From: Alteriqipengyuania flavescens
GTDB taxonomy: Bacteria > Pseudomonadota > Alphaproteobacteria > Sphingomonadales > Sphingomonadaceae
DNA length: 64,000 nucleotides
Reading direction: 5' to 3'
Assembly: GCF_030406725.1 (NCBI RefSeq)
Contig: NZ_CP129107.1
Location: 744,001-808,000, forward strand
Shown: positions 8,761 through 17,485 of the stretch, in pieces
Numbering within the stretch: the stretch's first letter is position 1
How the letters are laid out: every line of letters starts with the position of its first letter
Notes under the pieces: generated by a model
Seen by the model: the letters and a program-made list of their open reading frames with translations, nothing else
Told to the model about the DNA's origin: nothing
The model's database searches: none
Program-made: the position numbers and the translations under genes

Positions 8761-9508
8761 GCACCGAATAGGTTTCGGCCGCAGGCTCCCGCCCCAGCGG
8801 TTCCATCGTGATCGGCTCGGGCTCGCAATCGGTGTCCGGCAGCCGGTCCAGCAAATCGCGCACCAGCGTCAGCCGCCCGCGCTTCTGATCGTTGAAATCG
8901 ACCAGCGTCCACGGGGCATATTCCGTATGCGTCGCCTCCAGCATCGTCCGGCGCGCGTCGGTATAGGCATCGTACTGCTCGCGCGCGGCGAGGTCGATGG
9001 GCGACAGCTTCCAGCGCTTGAGCGGATCCTCCAGCCGCTCGCGCAGCCGCTCTTCCTGCTGTGCCTGGTCGGTAGTCAGCCAGTACTTGAACAGCAGGAT
9101 GCCGTCATCGACCAGCATCTTTTCGAACGTCGGCGCCTGGCGCAGGAACTGCGCGACCTGGTCGTCCGACGCGAAGCCCATCACCTTTTCCACCCCGGCG
9201 CGATTGTACCAGCTACGGTCGAACAGCACGATCTCGCCGGCGGTCGGCAGGTGCTTCACGTAGCGCTGGAAATACCACTGGCCGCGCTCTTCCTCGGTCG
9301 GCTTGCCGAGCGCGACGATGCGGCACTGGCGCGGGTTCAGTCGCTCGCTCACCGCACGGATCGCGCCGCCCTTGCCCGCCGTGTCGCGCCCTTCGAAAAT
9401 CACGACGATCCGCTGTCCGGTCACGCGGGCCCAGCGGGCCATGCCGACCAGTTCCTCTTCCATCGGCTCGATCAGTTTCTCGTAGTCCCGGCGCTTCAGC
9501 TTGCCCAT
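8729..9508 (-). CDS. ppk2: polyphosphate kinase 2 family protein
   Basis: PPK2 transfers phosphate between polyphosphate and nucleotides. The 259-residue frame carries Walker A FEGRDTAGKGG, the lid motif RSWYNRAGVE and the C-terminal AAREQYDAYTDARRTMLEATHTEYAPW typical of class I PPK2. The ATG at 9508 is preferred over an in-frame upstream start because family members begin MGKLKRRDYE-like. It converges with the hydratase gene, the two coding ends overlapping. Whether it favours ADP or GDP cannot be read from the sequence. Confidence 0.92.
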   Translation of the reverse strand: MGKLKRRDYEKLIEPMEEELVGMARWARVTGQRIVVIFEGRDTAGKGGAIRAVSERLNPRQCRIVALGKPTEEERGQWYFQRYVKHLPTAGEIVLFDRSWYNRAGVEKVMGFASDDQVAQFLRQAPTFEKMLVDDGILLFKYWLTTDQAQQEERLRERLEDPLKRWKLSPIDLAAREQYDAYTDARRTMLEATHTEYAPWTLVDFNDQKRGRLTLVRDLLDRLPDTDCEPEPITMEPLGREPAAETYSVLRPIADYPAG

Positions 9509-9564
9509 CGCGGCGCGTCTCCTGCACATTTGTTCGGCAACGCTGGCAATGCTAAGGCAAATTT

Positions 9565-10506
9565 ATGGCGACCGCACCCGAATTGAGCCGCGACTACAGC
9601 GCGATCCCCGAAATGCCGGACGACGTCTTCACCGCGCCGCTGAAGCGGCCGGAACACGTGGGCGAAGACTGGCTGGAGCCGAAGCAGACCGAGTACGACA
9701 GCGAGGACGACGCGATCTGGAACGACTTGTTCGCGCGCCAGATGGACATATTGCCGGGCCGCGCGGCAACCGCGTTTCTCGAAGGCCTCGAAAAGCTCGA
9801 CCTCGGCAAAGGAGGCGTGCCCGAATTCGGTGCGATGTCTGAAGAGCTGGGCAAGCTGACGGGCTGGAGCGTGGTGCCGGTGCCGATGCTGATTCCGGAC
9901 CACATCTTCTTCTGGCACCTTGCCAACCGGCGCTTCCCGGCGGGCAATTTCATCCGCACGCGCGAGACGTTCGACTATATCCAGGAGCCCGACGTCTTCC
10001 ATGACGTGTTCGGCCACGTGCCGATGCTGACCGACCCGACTTTTGCCGATTACATGCAGGAATACGGCAAGGCCGGCTGGCGGGCGATGGAATACAACCG
10101 GCTGAAGGCCCTCGGCTCGCTGTACTGGTACACTGTCGAATTCGGGCTGGTGCTGGAAGGCGGCAAGGATTTGCGTGCCTACGGGGCGGGCATCCTCTCC
10201 GGCCCGACAGAGGCGGTCTATGCGGTAGAGGCGGAAAGCCCCAACCGGATCATGCTGAATGTCGACCGCGTGATGCGCACCGATTACGTCATCAGCGACC
10301 TGCAGCCAACCTATTTCGTGATCGAGAGTTTCGAGGACCTGTTCCGCCAGACGGTGGAGCGCGATTTCGACCGGCTCTATCGCAATCTCGGCCCCGGTTT
10401 CACCTATGCCAACACGGCGGTGATCGACGTGGACAACGTGCACACGCGCGGGACGCTGGAATATTCGCTGCGGGGCGGGCGCGGATCGGGCGCGAAACCG
10501 GTCTGA
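9565..10506 (+). CDS. phhA: phenylalanine 4-monooxygenase
   Basis: Iron- and pterin-dependent hydroxylase converting phenylalanine to tyrosine. The 313-residue single-domain bacterial form is complete. The iron ligands are visible as His146 and His151 in FHDVFGHVP and Glu192 in WYTVEFGL. The pterin-side motif PDHIFFWHLANRRFP precedes them. No pterin-4a-carbinolamine dehydratase gene (phhB) is adjacent. Together with the kynurenine genes at 42-45 kb it shows aromatic amino acid catabolism. It is divergent from ppk2, with 56 bases between the starts. Confidence 0.96.
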   Translation: MATAPELSRDYSAIPEMPDDVFTAPLKRPEHVGEDWLEPKQTEYDSEDDAIWNDLFARQMDILPGRAATAFLEGLEKLDLGKGGVPEFGAMSEELGKLTGWSVVPVPMLIPDHIFFWHLANRRFPAGNFIRTRETFDYIQEPDVFHDVFGHVPMLTDPTFADYMQEYGKAGWRAMEYNRLKALGSLYWYTVEFGLVLEGGKDLRAYGAGILSGPTEAVYAVEAESPNRIMLNVDRVMRTDYVISDLQPTYFVIESFEDLFRQTVERDFDRLYRNLGPGFTYANTAVIDVDNVHTRGTLEYSLRGGRGSGAKPV

Positions 10507-10521
10507 CGCCGGGCGCGCGGC

Positions 10522-11565
10522 TTACCTTCGCACGCTGGCGCGTTCGATCAGCCGCACCGGCACCCGGGCGCTGAGCGCGTCTTCCCGGGGGTCGAGCCCC
10601 GCGTCGATCAGCAGCTTGGCCGCCGCGCTGAAATCGGGCTCGATCGTGGTGAGCGGCGGTTCGCACAAAGCGCCGCCGCCCAGCCCGTCGAAACCGATGA
10701 TTCCGAAATCCTGCGGCAATGCCACCCCGCGCGCGCGCAATTCCGCCACCGCGCCGAATGCCATCGCGTCGCAGGCCGCGAACACGGCATCGGGCGGTTC
10801 GCCGCCGTCCAGCAGGTCCGCGATCGCCGTCCGCCCCTGGTCCTGCCGCGTCTCGCCCGACCCCGCGGCAGCGGCCAGCGGTTCGAGGCCGTTTTCACCC
10901 AAGGCCGCGCAATACCCGCCATAGCGTTCGGCAAACTGGCGCTGGCTGGAGGTCGTGTCGCCGATAAAGGCGATGCGCCGGTATCCTGCGCCCAGCAGCA
11001 CATCGACCGCCAGCCGGCCGCCGGCCATGTTGTCGGACCGGATCGCGGCGTGGTCGTCGAAGGGAGAGCCCCAGAACGCCATGTGCGGCTGACCGTCGTT
11101 GGCGGCGCGGAAATAGTCCCACGCGGGCTGATTGGTGGTGGTGCCGATGACGATGACGGCGTCGGCCTGCCCGCGCTCCACGAATTGGGAGAAGAAGCGC
11201 TCTTCTTCCGACTGGAACGAGACGAGCGAATGCAGGCCGCGGTCGGCCGCTTCCGCGCAGACGCTGCCGAGAAGGGCGAAGTTGAACGGGTTGACCGAAC
11301 TCGGCGGCGCCCCCGCTTGGCCGATGACGACCACGGCGATGGTCTCGGTCCGCCCGCTACGCAGCCGTGCGGCGCGGTCGTCGATCTGGTAGCCGAGCTT
11401 GCGAGCGGCCTCCACCACGCGGGTGCGGGTCGCCTCGGTTATGGCGGCAGAGCCTGCAAGCGCGCGCGAGACGGTGGACTGGCTGACCCCGGCAAGCTCC
11501 GCGACATCGTAGGAGCGGACGCGCAGCGGCGTCTTGCGCTGCGTGGCCTGTGTCTCGTCGGTCAT
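10522..11565 (-). CDS. LacI family transcriptional regulator
   Basis: The 347-residue protein has the LacI N-terminal helix-turn-helix and hinge (YDVAELAGVSQSTVSRALAG, residues ~18-37, then ATRTRVVEAARKLGY) followed by a periplasmic-binding-protein-like effector domain (IAVVVIGQAGAPPSS ... GIIGFDGLGGGALCEPPLTTI). The ATG at 11565 follows GGGGAG. No sugar uptake or catabolic gene is adjacent, so the effector and regulon are unknown. It converges with phhA, the stops being 15 bases apart, so it is not obviously its regulator. Confidence 0.9.
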   Translation of the reverse strand: MTDETQATQRKTPLRVRSYDVAELAGVSQSTVSRALAGSAAITEATRTRVVEAARKLGYQIDDRAARLRSGRTETIAVVVIGQAGAPPSSVNPFNFALLGSVCAEAADRGLHSLVSFQSEEERFFSQFVERGQADAVIVIGTTTNQPAWDYFRAANDGQPHMAFWGSPFDDHAAIRSDNMAGGRLAVDVLLGAGYRRIAFIGDTTSSQRQFAERYGGYCAALGENGLEPLAAAAGSGETRQDQGRTAIADLLDGGEPPDAVFAACDAMAFGAVAELRARGVALPQDFGIIGFDGLGGGALCEPPLTTIEPDFSAAAKLLIDAGLDPREDALSARVPVRLIERASVRR

Positions 11566-11628
11566 CGCCGTCTCCCCTCGCGCGGTCGATAGCACAACGC
11601 GGAAAGGGGAAAAGGGCCTTCGGGCCGC

Positions 11629-11925
11629 TTATTCCGCAGCGATGGGCGGCGCCGACGTGGCCGGCTCTGCCGTGGGTGGCGCGGGCACTGGGGACGGGTC
11701 CTCGTCCAGCCGGTCGGACGCCTGCTGCAAGGCATCGAGTTCGGCCTCGCTCTGACCGGTCGCCACGTCGAGCGCTTCGCTGGAAGGGCTGATATCGCCG
11801 ATCGCCTCCGCCTCGGCTGCCGCTTTCGTGTCGGTCTCTTCCGCACCGATCTCGGCGTCGCCGCTATCGCTGCATGCGGCCAGCGTCAGCACAAGGGCGG
11901 CTGCCGGAATGAAGTTGCGTGTCAC
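11629..11925 (-). CDS. small lipoprotein, unknown function
   Basis: A GTG start at 11925 behind GGGAGGAT gives 98 residues beginning with a lipoprotein signal (NFIPAAALVLTLAAC, lipobox LAAC at Cys18). The mature part is acidic and Ala/Pro-rich, with no recognisable domain. An ATG far upstream (12024) would add about 33 residues ahead of the signal peptide, which argues against it. It resembles the acidic lipoproteins at 2.6-3.2 kb in character only. Confidence 0.75.
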   Translation of the reverse strand: MTRNFIPAAALVLTLAACSDSGDAEIGAEETDTKAAAEAEAIGDISPSSEALDVATGQSEAELDALQQASDRLDEDPSPVPAPPTAEPATSAPPIAAE

Positions 11926-11998
11926 GTGCGATCCTCCCGTCGAAATGAGGACGGCGTTGTGAACGCGATTTCGCGGAAAGTGAAGTGGGCCCTGCCGC

Positions 11999-12268
11999 TC
12001 AGGCGAGCGTGTGTTTCTTCGCAAAGCGCAAGGCGAATACAGCGAGGACCGAGCCTATGGTCGCCGCAGCCAGTGCCCCCAGACCGACAATGCCCGCAAA
12101 GACATTGCTGGTGCCGAAAACGGCGTGCGACAGGATCGGAAAGACCAGCGCACCCGCCGCGGCCGCCCCTGCGTACAGGCCGATGCCTTCGGTGCGGTCG
12201 ACCGCAAACCCGATGGACATCGCCCACCCGATCGCGGCACCCAGCAATATGAGGACGGCTATGCCCAT
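11999..12268 (-). CDS. small three-helix membrane protein
   Basis: An 89-residue, strongly hydrophobic protein with three predicted transmembrane segments (about 2-20, 29-50, 56-80) and a basic tail RFAKKHTLA. It lies between uppP and a lipoprotein gene on the same strand. I do not recognise a named family. Composition and hydrophobic periodicity support a real inner-membrane protein, but nothing indicates a function. Confidence 0.65.
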   Translation of the reverse strand: MGIAVLILLGAAIGWAMSIGFAVDRTEGIGLYAGAAAAGALVFPILSHAVFGTSNVFAGIVGLGALAAATIGSVLAVFALRFAKKHTLA

Positions 12269-12343
12269 GACACCTTTCTTGCGTTACGTGATTCCATAAC
12301 GTCGAATGGTGGCAATGGGTTCCACGCAGCGGTGTTCCCGTTG

Positions 12344-13156
12344 CTAACGAAGCGCCAGCCAGGCGACGGCGGCGGCGCCGATCACGATCCGGTACCACGC
12401 AAACGGCGCGAAACCGTGCTTGGAGACATAGGCGACGAAGGCCCGGATCACGACCAGCGCGACCACGAAACTGACCGCGAAACCGATGGCGATTTCGTAC
12501 CAGCCGACGGTCATCGTGCCGGCAGTCAGTTCGTCCCCCTTCTGGATCAGTTCCAGGGTGGTTGCCCCGATCATCGTCGGCACCGCGAGGAAGAAGGAAA
12601 ACTCCGCCGCAGTCTTTCGATTGATGCCCATGGCAAGCGCGCCCATGATCGTCGCGCCGCTACGGCTGACGCCCGGCACCATCGCCAGGCACTGGGCAAG
12701 GCCCACGCCGATCACCTGCTTCATGGGGAGGTCGGCCACCTTGGTGTCGCCGCGCGGGTTGGCGACCTTCTCGATGCCCAGGATGGCGATGCCGCCGATG
12801 ATCAGCGCCCACGCCACGATCGACGGGCTGCCGAGCATGATGTCGATATAATCCTTCAGCGCCAGGCCGAGTATGGCCGACGGCACGAAGGCGAGGATGA
12901 TGTTTCGGGCGAAGCGCAGCCCTTCGCTTTCCAGCTTCAGCACCCCCATCCCGGCATTCCAGAAGGTGGTCCAGTACTGGTAGACCACCGCCAGGATCGC
13001 GCCCAGCTGGATGACCACGTTGAACATGGCCCACTGCGCGGCATCGTAGCCGAACAGTTCAGAGGCCAGGATCAGGTGCCCGGTCGAGGAAACGGGCACG
13101 AATTCGGTCAGGCCCTCGACGATGCCGAGGAGGATTGCGGTCAGCGTGGTGTTCAT
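12344..13156 (-). CDS. uppP: undecaprenyl-diphosphatase UppP
   Basis: BacA-family integral membrane phosphatase (270 residues) that recycles undecaprenyl pyrophosphate to the lipid carrier used for peptidoglycan and polysaccharide export; it also gives bacitracin tolerance. Both signature motifs are present: EGLTEFVPVSSTGHLILA near the N-terminus and PGVSRSGATIMGALAMGI in the middle, with about eight hydrophobic helices. It is downstream of the M13 peptidase gene on the same strand, separated by a terminator-like hairpin. Confidence 0.96.
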   Translation of the reverse strand: MNTTLTAILLGIVEGLTEFVPVSSTGHLILASELFGYDAAQWAMFNVVIQLGAILAVVYQYWTTFWNAGMGVLKLESEGLRFARNIILAFVPSAILGLALKDYIDIMLGSPSIVAWALIIGGIAILGIEKVANPRGDTKVADLPMKQVIGVGLAQCLAMVPGVSRSGATIMGALAMGINRKTAAEFSFFLAVPTMIGATTLELIQKGDELTAGTMTVGWYEIAIGFAVSFVVALVVIRAFVAYVSKHGFAPFAWYRIVIGAAAVAWLALR

Positions 13157-13178
13157 GGGCGCACCCCCTCAAAGCGAA

Positions 13179-13208
13179 GCGGGCCCGAGTCAAGCGACCC
13201 GGGCCCGC
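13179..13208 (-). terminator. hairpin between M13 peptidase gene and uppP
   Basis: GCGGGCCCG and CGGGCCCGC form a perfect 9-bp stem with a 12-base loop. It lies just past the stop of the M13 peptidase gene on the minus strand. The following minus-strand sequence (CTTCGCTTT) is only moderately T-rich, so termination may be partial. Confidence 0.5.
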
Positions 13209-13237
13209 AAACGGCGATTAATCGGAAAAGCGAAGGC

Positions 13238-15349
13238 TTACCAGATCTTCACGCGCTCTTCCGGCGGCAGGTACAGTTCATCATCCGGGGTGACACCGAA
13301 GGCATCGTACCAGGCGTCGATGTTCCGGACCACGCCATTCACGCGGTACTCTTCCGGGCTGTGCGGATCGACCTGCAGGCGCTGCCGACCGATTTCCTCG
13401 CGCTGCATGGCACGCCACACCTGCGCCCAGGCGAGGAAGAAGCGCTGGTCGCCGGTCAGGCCGTCGATCACCGGTGCCTCTTCGCCGTTCAGCGACAGCT
13501 GGTAGGCGCGGTAGGCAAGGCTGAGCCCGCCGACGTCGCCGATGTTCTCGCCCAACGTGAAGCGGCCGTTCACGCAGGTCTCGCCGTCGTCATAGGGGCA
13601 ATAGGCGTCATATTGGGCCGCCAGCGCATCGCCGAGCTCGGTGAAGCGGGCCTTGTCTTCCGGCTGCCACCAGTCGCGCAGCGTGCCGGTGGCATCGTAT
13701 TTCGCGCCCTGATCGTCGAAACCGTGGCCGATTTCGTGGCCGATCACGCCGCCGATGGCGCCATAGTTCACGGCCGGGTCGGCGCTGGCGCCGAAGAACG
13801 GCTGCTGCAGGATGGCGGCCGGGAACACGATCTCGTTGAAGACCGGGTTGTAATAGGCGTTCACCGTCTGCGGCAGCATGAACCATTCGGTCTTGTCGAC
13901 CTCGGTGCCGAGCTTGGAGAGGTTGTCCTTCATGCCCCATTCGGCCGCCGCCATGCGGTTGGCCAGCGGGTCGGACGTGATCGTCAGCCCGTCATAGGTT
14001 TCAAAGCTGTCGGGATAGCCGATCTTGGGATTGAACGAATTCAGCTTGGCGAGGGCCTGCGCCTTCGTTTCCGCCGTCATCCAGTCATTTTCCTCGATGC
14101 TGTCCGCCATGGCGAGCCGCAGGTTGGCGACCAGTTCGTCCATCGCTTCCTTGCTGGCAGCGGGGAAATATCGCTCGACATAGACCTTGCCCAGCTGTTC
14201 GCCGAGCATGCCCTGCGTGGCCGCGATCGCACGCTTCCAGCGCGGCTGCTGGTCCTGCGCACCCGATAGCGTCTTGCCGTAAAAGGCGAAGTTAGCCGCA
14301 TCGATGTCGCTCGGAAGGACCGAAGAATTGCTGTTAAGGAAGGACTTGGCGAGATAGGCCTGCAGTACCGGCAGGTCGGTGCTTGCGATCAGCTTCGCCA
14401 TTGCCGGCAGGCCGCCGCCAATCTTGGCGAGGTCTTCTGCCGTGAGGCCGAGCGTCTCGATCTCTTCGGCGGTCGGCGGCATCTGGCTGACGTCGAAGGC
14501 ATCGACGTCGCCCAGGTCCATCGCATTGAGCATGGTGGCGAGCGGGAAGCCTTCCGTCGCCGCGTCCAGTTCCGCGCGGGTCAGCTTGTTGTAGGTGAGG
14601 TCCGCGTTGCGCAGCATGGTGCGGTCCCATTCCACCATCGCGACCTGCTTTTCGAAGGCGTAGACGGCCTGCGCCGTGGTCGCCGCATCGGCGTAACCGG
14701 CCTTGTCGAGCAGGAAGGTGAGGTAATCCATGTAGGCGGCACGGATCGCGGTGTTACGCTCGTTATCGACGAGGTAGTAGTCGCGGTCCGGCAGGCCCAT
14801 GCCGTCGAAGCCGACGCCCACGATGTAGGTGTCCGGGTCCTTGCTATCCACGGTCACGCCGCCGCTGATGAGGGACGGCATGCCGGGCTTCGCCATCACG
14901 GCAGCCAGCTCGGTCAGGTTCGAAGCGCCGTAGATCTCGCCGAGATACGGATAGGCCGGGGCCATGCCCGCGGCATCGATCGCATCGGTGTCGAGGTAGG
15001 ACTTGTAGGCGGTGGCGATGCGGGCCTCGGTGCTGCCGGCGGCGAAATCGCCGTCTTCCAGCTCGTCGACCAGCGCCTTCACATCGTCGCGCGACTTCTC
15101 GCCGAGCAGGGTGAAGGCACCGAAGCGCGAATATTCGGACGGGATCGGGTTAGCGTCGATCCACTTGCCATTGACGTAGTCGAAGAAGTCGTCGCCCGGA
15201 TCGACCGACTGGTCGAGCAGTTCGGGCTGCACGCCCCAGCTACCGAAATCCATTTCCGGCGTGGTGCTTTCGCCGTCCTGGGCGAGCGCTGGTGCGGCCA
15301 TGGCCAGCGCGGCGAGCGAGGCGCCTGCGGCGAGCATTGTACGAAGCAT
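13238..15349 (-). CDS. M13 family zinc metallopeptidase, exported (PepO/neprilysin-like)
   Basis: The 703-residue protein begins with a cleavable signal peptide ending APALAQ. The neprilysin N-terminal domain follows (FFDYVNGKWIDANPIPSEYSRFGAF), then NAYYNPVFNEIVFPAAILQ and the zinc site HEIGHGFDDQGAKYD, with the third-ligand region ENIGDVGGLSLAYRAY. The C-terminus ends in the canonical PEERVKIW-type motif. M13 enzymes cleave short peptides, here in the periplasm or outside the cell. The ATG at 15349 follows AAGGATATTTCT. Identity is secure; substrates are unknown. Confidence 0.94.
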   Translation of the reverse strand: MLRTMLAAGASLAALAMAAPALAQDGESTTPEMDFGSWGVQPELLDQSVDPGDDFFDYVNGKWIDANPIPSEYSRFGAFTLLGEKSRDDVKALVDELEDGDFAAGSTEARIATAYKSYLDTDAIDAAGMAPAYPYLGEIYGASNLTELAAVMAKPGMPSLISGGVTVDSKDPDTYIVGVGFDGMGLPDRDYYLVDNERNTAIRAAYMDYLTFLLDKAGYADAATTAQAVYAFEKQVAMVEWDRTMLRNADLTYNKLTRAELDAATEGFPLATMLNAMDLGDVDAFDVSQMPPTAEEIETLGLTAEDLAKIGGGLPAMAKLIASTDLPVLQAYLAKSFLNSNSSVLPSDIDAANFAFYGKTLSGAQDQQPRWKRAIAATQGMLGEQLGKVYVERYFPAASKEAMDELVANLRLAMADSIEENDWMTAETKAQALAKLNSFNPKIGYPDSFETYDGLTITSDPLANRMAAAEWGMKDNLSKLGTEVDKTEWFMLPQTVNAYYNPVFNEIVFPAAILQQPFFGASADPAVNYGAIGGVIGHEIGHGFDDQGAKYDATGTLRDWWQPEDKARFTELGDALAAQYDAYCPYDDGETCVNGRFTLGENIGDVGGLSLAYRAYQLSLNGEEAPVIDGLTGDQRFFLAWAQVWRAMQREEIGRQRLQVDPHSPEEYRVNGVVRNIDAWYDAFGVTPDDELYLPPEERVKIW

Positions 15350-15491
15350 AGAAATATCCTTGTCCCTAAAAATTCTCGCGCCGGACCCCCGCCGGCGCGC
15401 ATGCGCGCAAGAATAGCGGCAAACTGCCGTATTCTCTAACGCTTCGTCGATGAACCGGCACTGTTCGTCGAAGCGGCCCGAACGCGAGGGC

Positions 15492-17306
15492 TCAGGCAGC
15501 ATCCTGGAATTGCAGCGAGGCGAGGCGCGCATAGAGCCCGCCTGCCGCATTGAGCTCCGCATGGGTGCCCTGCTCCACGATCCGGCCTTCGTCCATCACC
15601 ACGATCCGGTCAGCGGCGCGCACGGTGGCGAGGCGGTGGGCGATAACCAGCGTGGTGCGGTCCTGCATCAGCGTGTCGAGCGCGGCCTGCACCGCGCGTT
15701 CGCTTTCCGCATCGAGCGCGCTGGTCGCCTCGTCCAGCAGCAGGATTGGCGCATCGCGCAGCAGCGCCCGGGCGATGGCGATGCGCTGGCGCTGCCCGCC
15801 GGAAAGGCGCGCGCCGCCTTCACCCAGCTGCGAATCCAGCCCTTCCGGCAGGTCGCGCAAGAAGCGGCTGGCGTGCGCTGCCTCCGCCGCTTCCCAGATC
15901 ATGGCGTCGCTCGCGTCCCAGTTGCCATAGCGCAGGTTGTCCCGCGCACTGGCGGCGAACAGGCGGCCATCCTGCGGCACCAGCGCGAAGCGCCGGCGGA
16001 TGTCGGCGGGATCGGCGGCCGTGAGCGGGATGCCGTCGAGCCTGACGGTACCCGCCTGCGGATCGTAGAACCGCTCGGCCAGCTGGAACACGGTCGACTT
16101 GCCCGCCCCCGAAGGGCCGACCAGCGCCACGGTCTCACCCGGCTCTACCGTCAGGCTGAAATCGGCCAGCGCGGGCGTGTCGGGCCGCGTAGGATAACGG
16201 AACGTGACGTTGCGGAAGGACAATGACCCGCGCGGTGGCTGCGGCAGGGCTTGCGGGCGCGCCGGCGCCTTGATCGCCGGTTCTTCCTTCATCAGCTCAT
16301 TCAGGCGGCTGGCCGCGCCGGCCCCGCGCAGCAGCTCGCCATAGACCTCGGTCAGCGCGCCGAATGCCCCCGCCACCAGCCCGCCGGTCAGCACGAAGGC
16401 GGCGATGGTGCCGCCGCTGATCGTGCCTTCGGCCACGCCGATCGCGCCGCGCCACATGAGCAGGGTGATCGCGCCGAAAATGAACAGGATGATGATCGCG
16501 GTCATCGCGCTGCGTAGCAGGATGCGCCGCCGGGCCGTGTCGAAGGTGCGCTCCACCGCGCCGGCGAAGCGGGCCTGTTCGCGCGCTTCCTGGTTGAAGC
16601 CCTGGACGATCTTCATCGCGCCGAGCGTTTCCGCCACCATCGAGCCGACATCGGCGATCCGGTCCTGGCTCGACCGCGAGACGGAGCGGATGCGCCGCCC
16701 GAACCACGCGATGGGCAGCACGACCAGCGGAATACCGATGACGAGGCCGAGGGTCAGTTGCGGCGCCAGAGTGAACAGATAGATCGTCCCGCCGATGCCC
16801 ATGATGACGTTGCGGAGAGCCACGGACACGGTGGTGCCCACGACCTGCTCGATAAGCGCGGTATCGGCGGTCAGGCGGCTGGCGATCTCGCTCGGCGAAT
16901 TTTCCTCGAAGAAGCCGGGCGAGAGGCGCAGCAGGTTCTTCTGCACGTCGGTGCGGATGTCGGCGACCACGCGCTCGCCCAGCCAGCTGACGAAATAGAA
17001 CCGCAATGCCGTGCCGATGGCCAGCACCACTACGATCAGCAGCAGATATTCGAACCAGCGCCCGATATCGGCGGGATCGCCGCCTTCGGCAAAGCCGCGG
17101 TCGATGATCAGCTTGAAGCCCGCCGGGATTGCCAGAGTGGCAGAGGCCGTCACCAGCAGCGCCGCGCCCGCCAGCGCCAGCTTGGAGGGATAGGCCAGCG
17201 CCGCCTTCCACACCATCGCCAACGGCCCGATCGAGCGCGCAGGCTTGGCCGCAGCGGCATCGATGGCGCCGGCGTCCGGCTCTGGCTGGTCTTGGGTTTC
17301 GGGCAT
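15492..17306 (-). CDS. ABC exporter, fused permease and ATPase (MsbA/BmrA-like)
   Basis: A 604-residue half-transporter with a six-helix type IV exporter membrane domain (about residues 35-325) followed by an ATPase domain: Walker A GPSGAGKST, signature LSGGQRQR and Walker B ILLLDEATSALD, then the H-loop VIAHRL. Such proteins work as homodimers exporting lipids or drugs. No accessory membrane-fusion gene is near, so the substrate cannot be stated. A lipid flippase role is possible but unproven. Confidence 0.92.
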   Translation of the reverse strand: MPETQDQPEPDAGAIDAAAAKPARSIGPLAMVWKAALAYPSKLALAGAALLVTASATLAIPAGFKLIIDRGFAEGGDPADIGRWFEYLLLIVVVLAIGTALRFYFVSWLGERVVADIRTDVQKNLLRLSPGFFEENSPSEIASRLTADTALIEQVVGTTVSVALRNVIMGIGGTIYLFTLAPQLTLGLVIGIPLVVLPIAWFGRRIRSVSRSSQDRIADVGSMVAETLGAMKIVQGFNQEAREQARFAGAVERTFDTARRRILLRSAMTAIIILFIFGAITLLMWRGAIGVAEGTISGGTIAAFVLTGGLVAGAFGALTEVYGELLRGAGAASRLNELMKEEPAIKAPARPQALPQPPRGSLSFRNVTFRYPTRPDTPALADFSLTVEPGETVALVGPSGAGKSTVFQLAERFYDPQAGTVRLDGIPLTAADPADIRRRFALVPQDGRLFAASARDNLRYGNWDASDAMIWEAAEAAHASRFLRDLPEGLDSQLGEGGARLSGGQRQRIAIARALLRDAPILLLDEATSALDAESERAVQAALDTLMQDRTTLVIAHRLATVRAADRIVVMDEGRIVEQGTHAELNAAGGLYARLASLQFQDAA

Positions 17307-17390
17307 TACGGACGCCTTACATCAGCGGTTGGCCGCTGCAAAGCTGGGGCCTCGCGCCGCCGATACAAGCCACGCTTGCCGGAGCAAATC

Positions 17391-17412
17391 GGGCGCTGCT
17401 GCATTGCACAAT
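17391..17412 (+). promoter_or_regulatory. TGC-rich element upstream of PHA depolymerase, possible PhaR-type site
   Basis: The stretch contains CTGCTGCATTGCACAATA, the only AT-leaning, TGC-repeated segment of the intergenic region ahead of the depolymerase. Alphaproteobacterial PhaR repressors bind TGC/GCA-rich elements near PHA genes. The resemblance is only by eye and no phaR lies in the window. Confidence 0.3.
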
Positions 17413-17485
17413 AAAACGCAAAGCGCCACATAGCGGCTACGAACCGCCCGCGAGCGCCAGTTCGCGCGGCCAGCAGGGGATTACA